Source: CAZRAL01 sp964598005
GTDB taxonomy: Bacteria > Pseudomonadota > Gammaproteobacteria > Burkholderiales > Usitatibacteraceae
DNA length: 49,093 nucleotides
Reading direction: 5' to 3'
Assembly: GCA_964598005.1 (NCBI GenBank)
Contig: CAZRAL010000015.1
Location: 1-49,093, forward strand
The notes under the pieces are model-generated. The model was not told the DNA's origin. It saw only the letters and a list, made by a program, of their open reading frames with translations, and searched no databases. The position numbers and the translations under genes are program-made. The stretch's first letter is position 1. Each line of letters begins with the position of its first letter. This document shows positions 6,621-14,974 of this stretch, piece after piece.

Positions 6621-8897
6621 ATGCCGCAAAAAATAAAACTATCTGACCTCCTGCGCGACACAACGTACAAGCTCACCCAATTCGACCTTCCTCAAATTGA
6701 GCAACTGGAAGCGGGCATCACCATGAAAGATACGGGCAAAGCGGCCGTCCCTTATGTCACCTGCCTGGTGCGCGGCAAGCCGGTCCGGCTCACACCGGAA
6801 GAAGCGGTGCGCCAGTTATTTGTCATGGTGCTCAAGGACAAGCTCGGCTACCCCGTCAGCCGCATGGAGCTGGAATATGGCGTTGTATTTGGCCGCGAAA
6901 AAAAGCGGGCGGACATTTGTGTGTTTGACGGAAAACGCACGACGGATCCCTACATTCTGGTGGAGCTGAAAAAACCCAAACTGAAAGACGGCAAAGAGCA
7001 ATTAAAGTCTTACTGCAATGCAACCGGCGCGCCGATGGGCGTGTGGAGTAACGGCGACAGCATTTCGTACTATCACCGCAAAGACCCGAATTACTTTGAG
7101 GACATTCCTTCCATCCCATCCGCGCACGAAAAACTTTCGGACATTCTGAGCGAACGCTGGACGATAGGCGATCTGGCCAAAAAGGACAAACTCGTTAGCC
7201 AGAAAAAATCGCTGAAAGACCTGATTCTGGAAATGGAGGATGAAGTCCTGGCCAACGCGGGCGTGGATGTGTTCGAAGAATTGTTCAAGCTCATCTTTAC
7301 CAAACTGTACGACGAAATGGAAAGCGGGCGCGATAAAAAGCGCCACCTCGTTTTCAAGAATTACGGCGATACCGAAACCGAACTCAAAGCCAAGATTCAG
7401 GACCTCTTCGACAAAGCAAGGCTGAAATGGGAAGGGGTCTTTCCCGATGGCGCAAGGGTTGACCTTACCCCCAGCCACCTCGCCGTATGCGTCTCGTCAC
7501 TGGAAGGCGTGAAACTCTTCAACTCCAATCTGGACGTGGTGGACGAGGCATTCGAATACCTCATCAATAAAAGCAGCAAGGGCGAAAAAGGGCAATACTT
7601 CACCCCGCGCTATGTCATCGACATGTGCGTCAAGATGCTCAACCCCCAGGAGCATGAAACCTTCATTGACACCGCAGCGGGCAGTTGCGGCTTTCCCGTA
7701 CACAGCATCTTCCACGTATGGGAACAGATCATGAAAGAAGAAGGCTTGAACAAAAGCCACCTTTTCACCACCGAGAAAAAACCCGTCCGCTGTGAAACCT
7801 ATGTACAGGAAAAAGTTTTCGCCATTGATTTTGACGAAAAAGCGGTGCGTGTGGGCCGTACCCTTAACCTGATTGCCGGTGACGGGCAAACCAACGTGCT
7901 GCATCTCAACACCCTGGATTACGAACGTTGGGATGAAAAAACCAAAAACGAAGAGTGGACGGACATCTACGGCGAAGGCTGGAAAAAACTGCGCAAACTG
8001 CGCGCCAGCAAAGACCAGAACCGCGACTTTGCTTTTGATGTGCTGATGGCCAATCCGCCTTTTGCAGGCGACATCAAGGAAACGCGCATCCTCGCCAAAT
8101 ATGAGCTGGCGCGCACCGTCAGCCTGGACAAAATCAACAATGTCGGTGAAAACGACAGCAACATCGAGGATGCAAGCTGCCGCACCCCGACCTTTCCCGA
8201 ATTTTTGCGTGTGAGCCACGAGACCATCTACAAAATGGCCGACGGCACCTACCGCAAGGTAAAAGTCAAACCGCAAAACACCGTAGGCCGCGACATCCTG
8301 TTTATCGAGCGCAACCTGAATTTCCTCAAGCCGGGCGGGCGCATGGCGATTGTGTTGCCGCAAGGCCGGTTTAACAACTCCAGCGACAAAAATATCCGCG
8401 AATACCTGGCCGACCATTGCCGCATATTGGCTGTGGTGGGGCTGCACGGCAACGTATTCAAGCCGCACACCGGCACCAAAACCAGCGTGCTGTTCGTACA
8501 AAAATGGCATGACAAGCTATGCCCAAGGGTGGACGACTACCCGATTTTTTTCGCTACGATGAAGGAGCCGAGCAAGGACAACTCCGGCGACAAGATATTC
8601 GTCAAACGCAGCGACTTACAGCAGTGGGAGAAGATCTGTCATTCTGGCGCAAAACCACTGGATTCCGGCCTGCGCCGGAAGGGCAGGGCGGCGGTTATCG
8701 CCGCCCAACCCGTCGTTGACCACTACAACGCAAGCCCTCAAGACCTCAGCGAATTTGTGCTGGATGAACATGAACATCTGGTAGTAAAACACGACCTGTT
8801 CAGTCACTCATTGAGAAATGGACTGCGCACACAGGATGGCATAGCCGAAGCCTTTATTGAATTTGCCAAAAAGGAACGACTCAGTTTTTTTCGCTAG
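6621..8897 (+). CDS. Restriction-modification protein: nuclease-like N-terminus fused to N6-adenine methylase (HsdM-like)
   Basis: About 758 residues from the ATG at 6621 (GAGGGG 6 bases upstream); a TTG at 6609 is less likely. The N-terminus resembles the HsdR N-terminal PD-(D/E)XK domain: RADICVF (Asp-98) and YILVELKKPK (Glu-115, Lys-117). The N6-methylase part has motif I FIDTAAGSCGFP near residue 350, altered from DPACGSGG, and motif IV ANPPF near 478. The specificity gene follows, and there is no separate helicase-type HsdR. This composition recalls BcgI-like systems, in which one subunit cuts and methylates and a second one recognises DNA; that class is an inference. Residues ~672-690 are encoded by a REP-like repeat. 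The 3' end carries a T7 slippery run. Confidence 0.88.
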   Translation: MPQKIKLSDLLRDTTYKLTQFDLPQIEQLEAGITMKDTGKAAVPYVTCLVRGKPVRLTPEEAVRQLFVMVLKDKLGYPVSRMELEYGVVFGREKKRADICVFDGKRTTDPYILVELKKPKLKDGKEQLKSYCNATGAPMGVWSNGDSISYYHRKDPNYFEDIPSIPSAHEKLSDILSERWTIGDLAKKDKLVSQKKSLKDLILEMEDEVLANAGVDVFEELFKLIFTKLYDEMESGRDKKRHLVFKNYGDTETELKAKIQDLFDKARLKWEGVFPDGARVDLTPSHLAVCVSSLEGVKLFNSNLDVVDEAFEYLINKSSKGEKGQYFTPRYVIDMCVKMLNPQEHETFIDTAAGSCGFPVHSIFHVWEQIMKEEGLNKSHLFTTEKKPVRCETYVQEKVFAIDFDEKAVRVGRTLNLIAGDGQTNVLHLNTLDYERWDEKTKNEEWTDIYGEGWKKLRKLRASKDQNRDFAFDVLMANPPFAGDIKETRILAKYELARTVSLDKINNVGENDSNIEDASCRTPTFPEFLRVSHETIYKMADGTYRKVKVKPQNTVGRDILFIERNLNFLKPGGRMAIVLPQGRFNNSSDKNIREYLADHCRILAVVGLHGNVFKPHTGTKTSVLFVQKWHDKLCPRVDDYPIFFATMKEPSKDNSGDKIFVKRSDLQQWEKICHSGAKPLDSGLRRKGRAAVIAAQPVVDHYNASPQDLSEFVLDEHEHLVVKHDLFSHSLRNGLRTQDGIAEAFIEFAKKERLSFFR
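8638..8687 (+). repeat. REP-like palindromic sequence embedded in the methylase gene
   Basis: GTCATTCTGGCG, CACTGGATTCCGGC and the palindrome TTCCGGCCTGCGCCGGAA resemble the intergenic REP-like units common in proteobacteria. Here the unit is read in frame as CHSGAKPLDSGLRRKGR, a segment that does not look like the surrounding methylase. It is probably an insertion tolerated in a surface loop. Confidence 0.6.
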
Positions 8898-8925
8898 GCC
8901 CTTTCGATGAGGCCCGTTACCGGGC
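8871..8925 (+). promoter_or_regulatory. Candidate -1 ribosomal frameshift site joining methylase and specificity genes
   Basis: T7 at 8885-8891 sits in the phase T_TTT_TTT of the methylase frame, the arrangement of a -1 slippery heptamer. A Shine-Dalgarno-like AAGGA (8871-8875) lies 9 bases upstream, comparable to the dnaX layout. Downstream is a 5-bp hairpin GCCCG-TTAC-CGGGC (8912-8925) and an alternative GGCC/GGCC pairing starting 5 bases after the run. A -1 slip skips the stop at 8895-8897 and reads SLGPFDEARYRALLEGLEI directly into the specificity protein with no stop. Confidence 0.5.
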
Positions 8926-8926
8926 G

Positions 8927-10327
8927 TTGTTGGAAGGGCTGGAAATAAGCGAAGTAAATTTTTCTGAAACTCTGACAAATAAAGATTTCAGAGCGGATAG
9001 CGATTTTTGGACGAAAGCGCCTAAACATAACCCTAAGCTGGCTTATGTACCTATCGGTTCTATATTGAAAACCTCGCAATATGGCATCTCAATTGAGATG
9101 AATGAAAGCGATAAGGGTTATCCGATTTATCGCATGAACGAGATTCACAATATGCTTTGTGATTTTGAGGTGAGCAAGTGCGCTGACATTAAAGCTGATG
9201 AGTTCGGTATTTTTTCACTGAACGATAGGGATGTTCTGTTTAACAGAACCAACTCATACGAATGGGTTGGGCGAACCGGTTTATTTAGAAAACAAGCTGA
9301 CAAGGATTTTGTTTTTGCATCCTATTTGGTACGTTTTGTACCAGATGAAAAAAAAGTATTGCCTGAGTATCTCGTAGCATTTTTAAGTTCAATCTATGGT
9401 ATCTGGGATATACGTCGTAGAGCACGCCATTCAATAAATCAAACTAACGTTAACCCCGAAGAGGTCAAGGAAATTCAAATTCCTTTATTGGCAGATAAAG
9501 TACAGCAAGAGATTAAATCATGTTTTGATCGTGCGACAGAAAATTTGCTTGAGACAAAGCGGCTATACGAACAAGCCGGAGCCCTATTGCTCGACACCTT
9601 GGGTATGGCAAATTTTTTGCCAAACACCGACGCAATCAACGTCAAATCCTTCAAAGATTCTTTCGCCGCTACCGGCCGCCTGGATGCAGAGTATTACCAG
9701 CCGAAGTATGAAGATTATCTGGCCCATGCTACTGCCTATCCAAACGGTTGGCAGCCACTTTCTCAAGCGTGCAAGTTGAAGGATGAAAATTATTTACCTG
9801 ACGATGCCGCTATTTACAAATACATTGAGCTTGCGAACATTGATAATTCCGGGGGTATTACTGGCTGCACCGAAGCGCTAGGTATTGAATTGCCCTCACG
9901 GGCAAGACGCATGGTAACAACGGGTGATGTATTGGTTTCGTCTATCGAGGGTTCGCTATCGAGTTGCGCCATCGTTCCAGAAAAAATGAATGGGGCGCTA
10001 TGTTCCACAGGTTTTTATGTCATCAATTCAGAATTGATCAATTCGGAGACGCTGCTGGTTTTATTCAAAAGTCCATTGATGCAGAACCTGCTCAAGCAAA
10101 GTTGCTCAGGCACGATACTGACAGCCATCAACAAAACTGAATTTCAAAATATCCCTGTGCCGATGATTGAGGATGGCGCACAAAAGAAAATTGCCGCCCT
10201 CGTCAAGGAAAGTTTCTCCCTCAAGGCCGAAAGCGAGCGCCTGCTGGATGTCGCCAAACGTGCCGTGGAAATCGCCATCGAGCAGGATGAAAATGCCGGC
10301 ATGGTTTACATAGAAGAAAATTCATGA
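8927..10327 (+). CDS. hsdS: Type I-like DNA specificity subunit (HsdS-like)
   Basis: 466 residues from the first possible start, a TTG at 8927. The open frame actually reaches back into the methylase gene, so the natural N-terminus may be longer or may come from a frameshift. It has two target-recognition domains in tandem: the first with YVPIGSIL and RPRIPLL-like endings (EIQIPLLADKVQQEI), the second after RLDAEYYQPKYE and ending in FQNIPVPMIEDGAQKKI. Each is followed by a helical spacer rich in Leu, Glu and Lys. This is the layout of two-half-site HsdS proteins. There is no ATG and no convincing ribosome-binding site near the start, which is unusual for a separate gene. Confidence 0.88.
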   Translation: MLEGLEISEVNFSETLTNKDFRADSDFWTKAPKHNPKLAYVPIGSILKTSQYGISIEMNESDKGYPIYRMNEIHNMLCDFEVSKCADIKADEFGIFSLNDRDVLFNRTNSYEWVGRTGLFRKQADKDFVFASYLVRFVPDEKKVLPEYLVAFLSSIYGIWDIRRRARHSINQTNVNPEEVKEIQIPLLADKVQQEIKSCFDRATENLLETKRLYEQAGALLLDTLGMANFLPNTDAINVKSFKDSFAATGRLDAEYYQPKYEDYLAHATAYPNGWQPLSQACKLKDENYLPDDAAIYKYIELANIDNSGGITGCTEALGIELPSRARRMVTTGDVLVSSIEGSLSSCAIVPEKMNGALCSTGFYVINSELINSETLLVLFKSPLMQNLLKQSCSGTILTAINKTEFQNIPVPMIEDGAQKKIAALVKESFSLKAESERLLDVAKRAVEIAIEQDENAGMVYIEENS

Positions 10328-10418
10328 GAGGGAGCAGGGCGTATACACGCTGCCGACTAAATCGTGCGTCGCGAACTGAAGCCAGGAATACGGTTTATCG
10401 ACATTTTTCATGACCACG

Positions 10419-11972
10419 TTAGCCTTCGTGTTTGTCGGCTAACCCGCTATTCAATAAAGCCCTTGCTTCAAAAATAACCTCGGAGGCAGTGAGTCCATGC
10501 GGGGCCATGCCGTGATGCTGGCATTCATCGGCAGCTGCGCCGTGTAGATAGACGCCCAATCGGGCCGCATCGATGGCGTGCATGCCCTGCGCCAGCAGGG
10601 CGGCCAGCATGCCGGAGAGCGCATCGCCCATGCCACCCGAGGCCATGCCGGCATTGCCGCTGGTATTGATGAAGTATGAGCCATCAGGCGTAGCGATAAC
10701 CGTGCCTGCACCTTTAAGCACCACGATCGCTTGCCAGGTACTCGCGAGTGTGGCGGCGGCGCGGATGCGATCACGCTGAATGTCGGCTACCGTGCAGCCC
10801 AGCAGTGTTGCCGCTTCGCCGGGGTGCGGGGTGAGGATGGCCTGCGGCCCTTTATCCACGGGCGTTCTGGCGGTGTAGGCGCGAAACGCCGCGCCCAGTG
10901 CAGGTTTCGAGGCAATGGCATGGAGCGCATCGGCATCGATCACCAAAGGTAAGGGGCGTTGCAGCAGTTGTTCAAACAGCTGCAGAAATTTATTGTCTTT
11001 GCCGGCCCCCATGCCCACTGCGCAGGCGTCGATGTCCATTTTATCGGCCAGCAGCGTGGCATCGTGCACCATGATTTCGGGATGCAGGGGGTCGAAGGCA
11101 AACGCTTCTTCAGCCAACACACCCAGATAGACCTTGCCCGGCCCCATGTGCAGCGCGGCGCGTGCGGCCAACACGGCTGCGCCCACCATGTTTTTTGCCC
11201 CGCCCACGATGGCGACATTGCCATATTGGCCCTTGTGCGAATTGGCGCGGCGCGTTGGAATAAGCGCCCGAACGATTGAAGCGGTCAGCAAATTTCCCTT
11301 TGTTTCCAGGAGCGGAATGCCTAGCGTCTCCAGATGGATGCTGCCGCAGTAATCCGGGCCATCCGCGGTATACAGGCCGGGTTTGTGGCCGAGAAAGGTG
11401 ATGGTGTGGTCGGCGTGGATCGTTGTGTCACGGTCGAATGCGACGCCCGTGTCGGCGCACAGTCCACTGGGGATGTCGATAGCCAGTACTTGTGTGTCAT
11501 GGGTCAGGCGATGTCTGTTGACGTGACGGATGAGATCGGCAAATTCGCCTTGTGGCGTTTGTGGCGCGCGGGAGAGGCCGATGCCGAACAAACCATCGAT
11601 AATCAGTTCGAATTTGTCTTTTACTGGCCATTTTTTTACGATGCAGCCAGGTATTTTGCGCAGGGCTTGTTGCGCTTTTTGGGCGGCTGGGGCGGCTGAT
11701 TCGGTGCAGGTGTGCTGGCCCACAGCCAGCACGGTGACCTTGCGTTTGGCTTTAGCCAGGGCATGGGCAGCCACCCAGGCATCGCCGCCATTGTTGCCCG
11801 GCCCCGCCAGCAGCAGAATGCGTGGCGCTTTGTTTCCCGCCAAAAGTGTGCGGGCCAGGCGGGCGACGGCCTCGCCTGCGCGTTGCATTAATGGTTGGGA
11901 TGCCTGTTTTTTTTCCATGGCGCGCAATTGCACCGTGGAATACAGTCCATTTGCCTGGGAAGATTCGTTCAT
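10419..11972 (-). CDS. nnrDE: Bifunctional NAD(P)HX epimerase / ADP-dependent NAD(P)HX dehydratase
   Basis: A 517-residue protein with the two repair domains in one chain. The N-terminal YjeF_N epimerase has ILLLAGPGNNGGDAWVAAH near residue 50. The C-terminal ribokinase-like dehydratase has ILTPHPGEAATLLGC near 385 and NAGMASGGMGDALSGMLAALL near 440. Together they convert damaged hydrated NADH/NADPH back to the active cofactors. The start overlaps the nadB stop by 4 bases, so the genes form an operon that links NAD synthesis with NAD repair. It is full length for the fused family. Confidence 0.95.
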   Translation of the reverse strand: MNESSQANGLYSTVQLRAMEKKQASQPLMQRAGEAVARLARTLLAGNKAPRILLLAGPGNNGGDAWVAAHALAKAKRKVTVLAVGQHTCTESAAPAAQKAQQALRKIPGCIVKKWPVKDKFELIIDGLFGIGLSRAPQTPQGEFADLIRHVNRHRLTHDTQVLAIDIPSGLCADTGVAFDRDTTIHADHTITFLGHKPGLYTADGPDYCGSIHLETLGIPLLETKGNLLTASIVRALIPTRRANSHKGQYGNVAIVGGAKNMVGAAVLAARAALHMGPGKVYLGVLAEEAFAFDPLHPEIMVHDATLLADKMDIDACAVGMGAGKDNKFLQLFEQLLQRPLPLVIDADALHAIASKPALGAAFRAYTARTPVDKGPQAILTPHPGEAATLLGCTVADIQRDRIRAAATLASTWQAIVVLKGAGTVIATPDGSYFINTSGNAGMASGGMGDALSGMLAALLAQGMHAIDAARLGVYLHGAAADECQHHGMAPHGLTASEVIFEARALLNSGLADKHEG

Positions 11973-13549
11973 GGGGAGGGTGTCAATACGGTGTCGCGCG
12001 CTTCAGGCAGCAAATGCGGATGGTCGAGGCTGTAGTGCAGGCCGCGGCTTTCCTTGCGGCGCATGGCGCAGGTGACGATCAATTCGGCGGTTTGCAATAG
12101 ATTACGCAGTTCCAGCAAGTCGTTCGAGACGCGAAAGTGCGCATAGTATTCGTGGATCTCTGCTTTGAGCAGGTTGATGCGATGCAGCGCCCGTTCGAGG
12201 CGCTTGTCGGTGCGTACGATGCCGACATAGTCCCACATGAAGCGCCGCAGTTCGTCCCAATTATGCGAGATGATGACTTCTTCATCGGCATCGGTCACGC
12301 GGCTTTCATCCCATTTAGGCAAAGCGGGGATGTCATTGGGTGATGCGCGGCCAATGTCTGTGGCCACTGCATCGGAAAAGACCAGGCACTCCAGCAAGGA
12401 GTTGCTGGCCAGCCGGTTGGCACCGTGCAGCCCGGTGCAGGAGACTTCGCCCAGCGCGTACAAACCGTGTACGGCCGTGCGGCCATTCAGGTCGGTCACC
12501 ACGCCGCCGCAGGTGTAATGCGCGGCGGGCACGACGGGAATCGGCTCGCGCGTCATGTCGATGCCAAGCGACAGGCACTTTGCATAAATGTTGGGAAAGT
12601 GGCCTTGCAAAAAATCAGCGGGTTTGTGCGAGATGTCGAGGTAGACGCAATCGAGGCCGCGTTTTTTGATTTCAAAGTCGATGGCGCGGGCCACAATGTC
12701 ACGCGGCGCCAGTTCGGCGCGCGGGTCATGGGCGGGCATGAAGCGCTCGCCATTCGGCAGTTTCAGCAGGCCGCCTTCACCCCTTACCGCTTCGGTGATG
12801 AGGTAGGATTTGGCTTGCGGGTGATACAGGCAAGTGGGGTGAAACTGGATAAATTCCATGTTGGCCACCTGACATCCGGCGCGCCAGCCCATGGCGATGC
12901 CGTCGCCCGTGGCGATGTCGGGATTGGTGGTGTAGAGATAAACCTTGCCCGCTCCGCCGGTGGCCAGGGCGGTAAAAGGCGCGCCAATGGTCATGACGTG
13001 GCCGGTGCGCTTATCCAACACATAAGCGCCGAGGCAGCGGTTGGGGCCGGTTAGCGCCATTTTCCGCGAGGTAATGAGATCGATGGCGAGGTGATGTTCC
13101 AGCACTTCGATGTTGGGATGCGATTTGAGTTGCGAGACGAGGGTTTTCTGCACGGCGCGGCCAGTTGCATCGGCGGCATGGACGATACGCCGATGCGAAT
13201 GCCCGCCTTCACGGGTCAGGTGCAATTCATCCTGATTGTGATCGTCGCGGGTAAATTCCACGCCCTGATCGAGCAGCCATTCGACGGCCTTGCGGCCGCC
13301 CTCGACGACGCGGCGAACGGCATCGTCGTGGCACAGGCCCGCACCAGCGATATGCGTATCGCGGATATGCGCTTCGGTCGTATCGTCTCCGGCCAGCACA
13401 GCGGCAATGCCGCCCTGTGCCCAGGCGCTGGCGGCATCGAGCAATTCCAGTTTGGTGAGCAATGCAACTTTTTTATTCTCGGCCAGTCGAAGCGCCAGCG
13501 ACATGCCAGCCAGCCCGCTGCCGATAATCAGCACATCGACTGTTTTCAT
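11969..13549 (-). CDS. nadB: L-aspartate oxidase
   Basis: A 526-residue flavoprotein that oxidises L-aspartate to iminoaspartate, the first step of de novo NAD synthesis with NadA. The FAD motif VLIIGSGLAGMSLALRLAE is at the N-terminus. It is followed by ASAWAQGGIAAVL, HSHRRIVHAADATGRAV and the active-site region HYTCGGVVTDLNGRT typical of the succinate dehydrogenase/fumarate reductase flavoprotein family. The C-terminal helical domain is present (DYVGIVRTDKRL). The ribosome-binding site is weak. It is followed by nnrDE with a 4-base overlap and is divergent from rpoE. Confidence 0.95.
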   Translation of the reverse strand: MKTVDVLIIGSGLAGMSLALRLAENKKVALLTKLELLDAASAWAQGGIAAVLAGDDTTEAHIRDTHIAGAGLCHDDAVRRVVEGGRKAVEWLLDQGVEFTRDDHNQDELHLTREGGHSHRRIVHAADATGRAVQKTLVSQLKSHPNIEVLEHHLAIDLITSRKMALTGPNRCLGAYVLDKRTGHVMTIGAPFTALATGGAGKVYLYTTNPDIATGDGIAMGWRAGCQVANMEFIQFHPTCLYHPQAKSYLITEAVRGEGGLLKLPNGERFMPAHDPRAELAPRDIVARAIDFEIKKRGLDCVYLDISHKPADFLQGHFPNIYAKCLSLGIDMTREPIPVVPAAHYTCGGVVTDLNGRTAVHGLYALGEVSCTGLHGANRLASNSLLECLVFSDAVATDIGRASPNDIPALPKWDESRVTDADEEVIISHNWDELRRFMWDYVGIVRTDKRLERALHRINLLKAEIHEYYAHFRVSNDLLELRNLLQTAELIVTCAMRRKESRGLHYSLDHPHLLPEARDTVLTPSP

Positions 13550-13836
13550 GCTGCGGGCAGCGTGTGCGGGCGCCGGGGACGAGCCGGCCGGTAAACGGGT
13601 TGGCTGGGCTGGAGTGAACTATCTGCGGCGCAATGAGTCTGTGAGTGTGTTCGTTGCGAATGCATGGCAATGAAAAATAATTGGAGAGGAAAATGGCGGA
13701 ACTCACCCTTATAATACCTGAGGCAACGGGCTTGGCTCCACGTGTGAGTGGACAGGGTCAGGCTATAAAATCTGCACGAACCATGGCGGCTGCACTTCAA
13801 CAAGAGCCGCATCAAGTGGATCAGGGAAAGGAAAAG

Positions 13837-14436
13837 ATGGGGGACCGCGAGGTCGATCAGCAGTTGGTGGAACGGGCGCAACGGGGTGAAAAGCGCGCCT
13901 TCGAGTTGCTGGTGATTAAATATCAGCGCAAGGTCGAGCGCCTGTTGTCGCGCCTGATCCGTAATCCATCAGAAATCGAGGATGTAGCCCAGGAGGCGTT
14001 TATCAAAGCCTATCGGGCGCTGGGCCAGTTTCGTGGGGACAGCGCTTTTTATACCTGGCTGTACCGCATTTCCATCAATACCGCAAAAAATTACCTGATT
14101 AGCCAGAATCGCCGTGCGCCAACCAGCACCGCACTGGATTCAGATGAGGCTGAATCGCTTGATGAAGCGTCGGGCTTGCGCGATATTGATACGCCGGAAA
14201 GCCACTTGATGTCCAAGCAGATTGCCGAAACAGTCAATGTGGCGATCGAAGCCTTGCCGGAAGAATTGAAAACCGCCATTACGCTGCGCGAAATCGAAGG
14301 ATTAAGCTACGAAGAAATTGCCCAGATCATGGATTGCCCGATTGGCACGGTACGATCGCGTATTTTCCGGGCGCGCGAAGCTGTGGCCGAAAAGCTGCGC
14401 CCGCAGCTTGCAACATCGAAAGACAGGAGGTGGTGA
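13837..14436 (+). CDS. rpoE: RNA polymerase sigma-E factor
   Basis: 199 residues from the ATG at 13837, preceded by AAAGGAAAA and giving the usual RpoE N-terminus (MGDREVDQQLVERAQRGEKR). A second well-spaced ATG at 13693 (GGAGAGG upstream) would add 48 residues without family similarity and is less likely. Region 2 has VAQEAFIKAYRALGQFRGD and FYTWLYRI; region 4 has LREIEGLSYEEIAQIMDCP and GTVRSRIFRAREA. It directs envelope-stress transcription. rseA follows after 1 base, then rseB and a DegP-type protease, so the sigma factor, its inhibitor, the inhibitor's protector and a target protease are in one cluster. Confidence 0.95.
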   Translation: MGDREVDQQLVERAQRGEKRAFELLVIKYQRKVERLLSRLIRNPSEIEDVAQEAFIKAYRALGQFRGDSAFYTWLYRISINTAKNYLISQNRRAPTSTALDSDEAESLDEASGLRDIDTPESHLMSKQIAETVNVAIEALPEELKTAITLREIEGLSYEEIAQIMDCPIGTVRSRIFRAREAVAEKLRPQLATSKDRRW

Positions 14437-14437
14437 G

Positions 14438-14950
14438 ATGAACGAAAAATTTTCCGCTTGGATGGATGGTGAACTGGATCGTGAAGCAGCGGAGTCGATT
14501 ATCCAATCGCTGCATGCCGATCAATCCTGCCGCGATAGCTGGGCGATGTTCCATATCATCGGCGATGCCATGCGCGGCCAGTGTCATTCCCCCAGTGCAC
14601 CCAGTGCAAATACGCAGGCTATTTTTTCCCGCCTTGCCGCTGAGCCGACGGTTTTGGCGCCCGCAGCCCTTCATCAGGCGCGGGTAAGAAAACGCACGCG
14701 CGTTGCCTTGTCACTGGCCGCGTCGGTGGTAACGCTTTCTGCCGTAGGAATTGTGGCCATGAAAACGCAGCAAGAGGCGACCGTTGCGCCGGTGAATCTG
14801 GTGCAAAACGACAAGCCGCGTCCAGTCGCTGAACTGCCCTCGTCCCCCCCCGCGCAACCGCCAGCCATCAATGTGAATGATTATCTGATTGCGCATCGTC
14901 AGGTCGCCAATCCCGATGCGTTTCAGCAAGCAACATTCAAAGCGCGCTAG
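14438..14950 (+). CDS. rseA: Anti-sigma-E factor RseA/MucA
   Basis: A 170-residue protein starting at the ATG at 14438, with AGGAGG overlapping the rpoE 3' end. The N-terminal RseA domain (EKFSAWMDGELDREAAES, SWAMFHIIGDAMRGQ) would hold sigma-E in the cytoplasm. A single membrane segment follows at about residues 88-108 (VALSLAASVVTLSAVGIVAM). The periplasmic tail is Pro-rich and ends in HRQVANPDAFQQATF. Regulated proteolysis of this type of protein releases sigma-E. The periplasmic portion is short. Confidence 0.92.
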   Translation: MNEKFSAWMDGELDREAAESIIQSLHADQSCRDSWAMFHIIGDAMRGQCHSPSAPSANTQAIFSRLAAEPTVLAPAALHQARVRKRTRVALSLAASVVTLSAVGIVAMKTQQEATVAPVNLVQNDKPRPVAELPSSPPAQPPAINVNDYLIAHRQVANPDAFQQATFKAR

Positions 14951-14974
14951 AGAAATTTTGTTGAGGTCTGTGGT

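Noticed and set aside
7497..8510. 337-codon open frame on the minus strand inside the methylase gene
   Set aside because: It is antisense to a well-supported methylase domain, and its composition is that of a shadow frame (His/Phe/Val-rich).
12425..13054. 209-codon plus-strand open frame opposite nadB
   Set aside because: Shadow of nadB; high-G+C third positions create long antisense frames here.
13698..13721. Sigma-E autoregulatory promoter (GGAACT) before rpoE
   Set aside because: The -35-like GGAACT has no matching -10 at the required spacing.
13693..13836. 48-residue N-terminal extension of RpoE from ATG 13693
   Set aside because: It has a good ribosome-binding site, but the extension is unlike any sigma-E N-terminus, and ATG 13837 gives the normal length.
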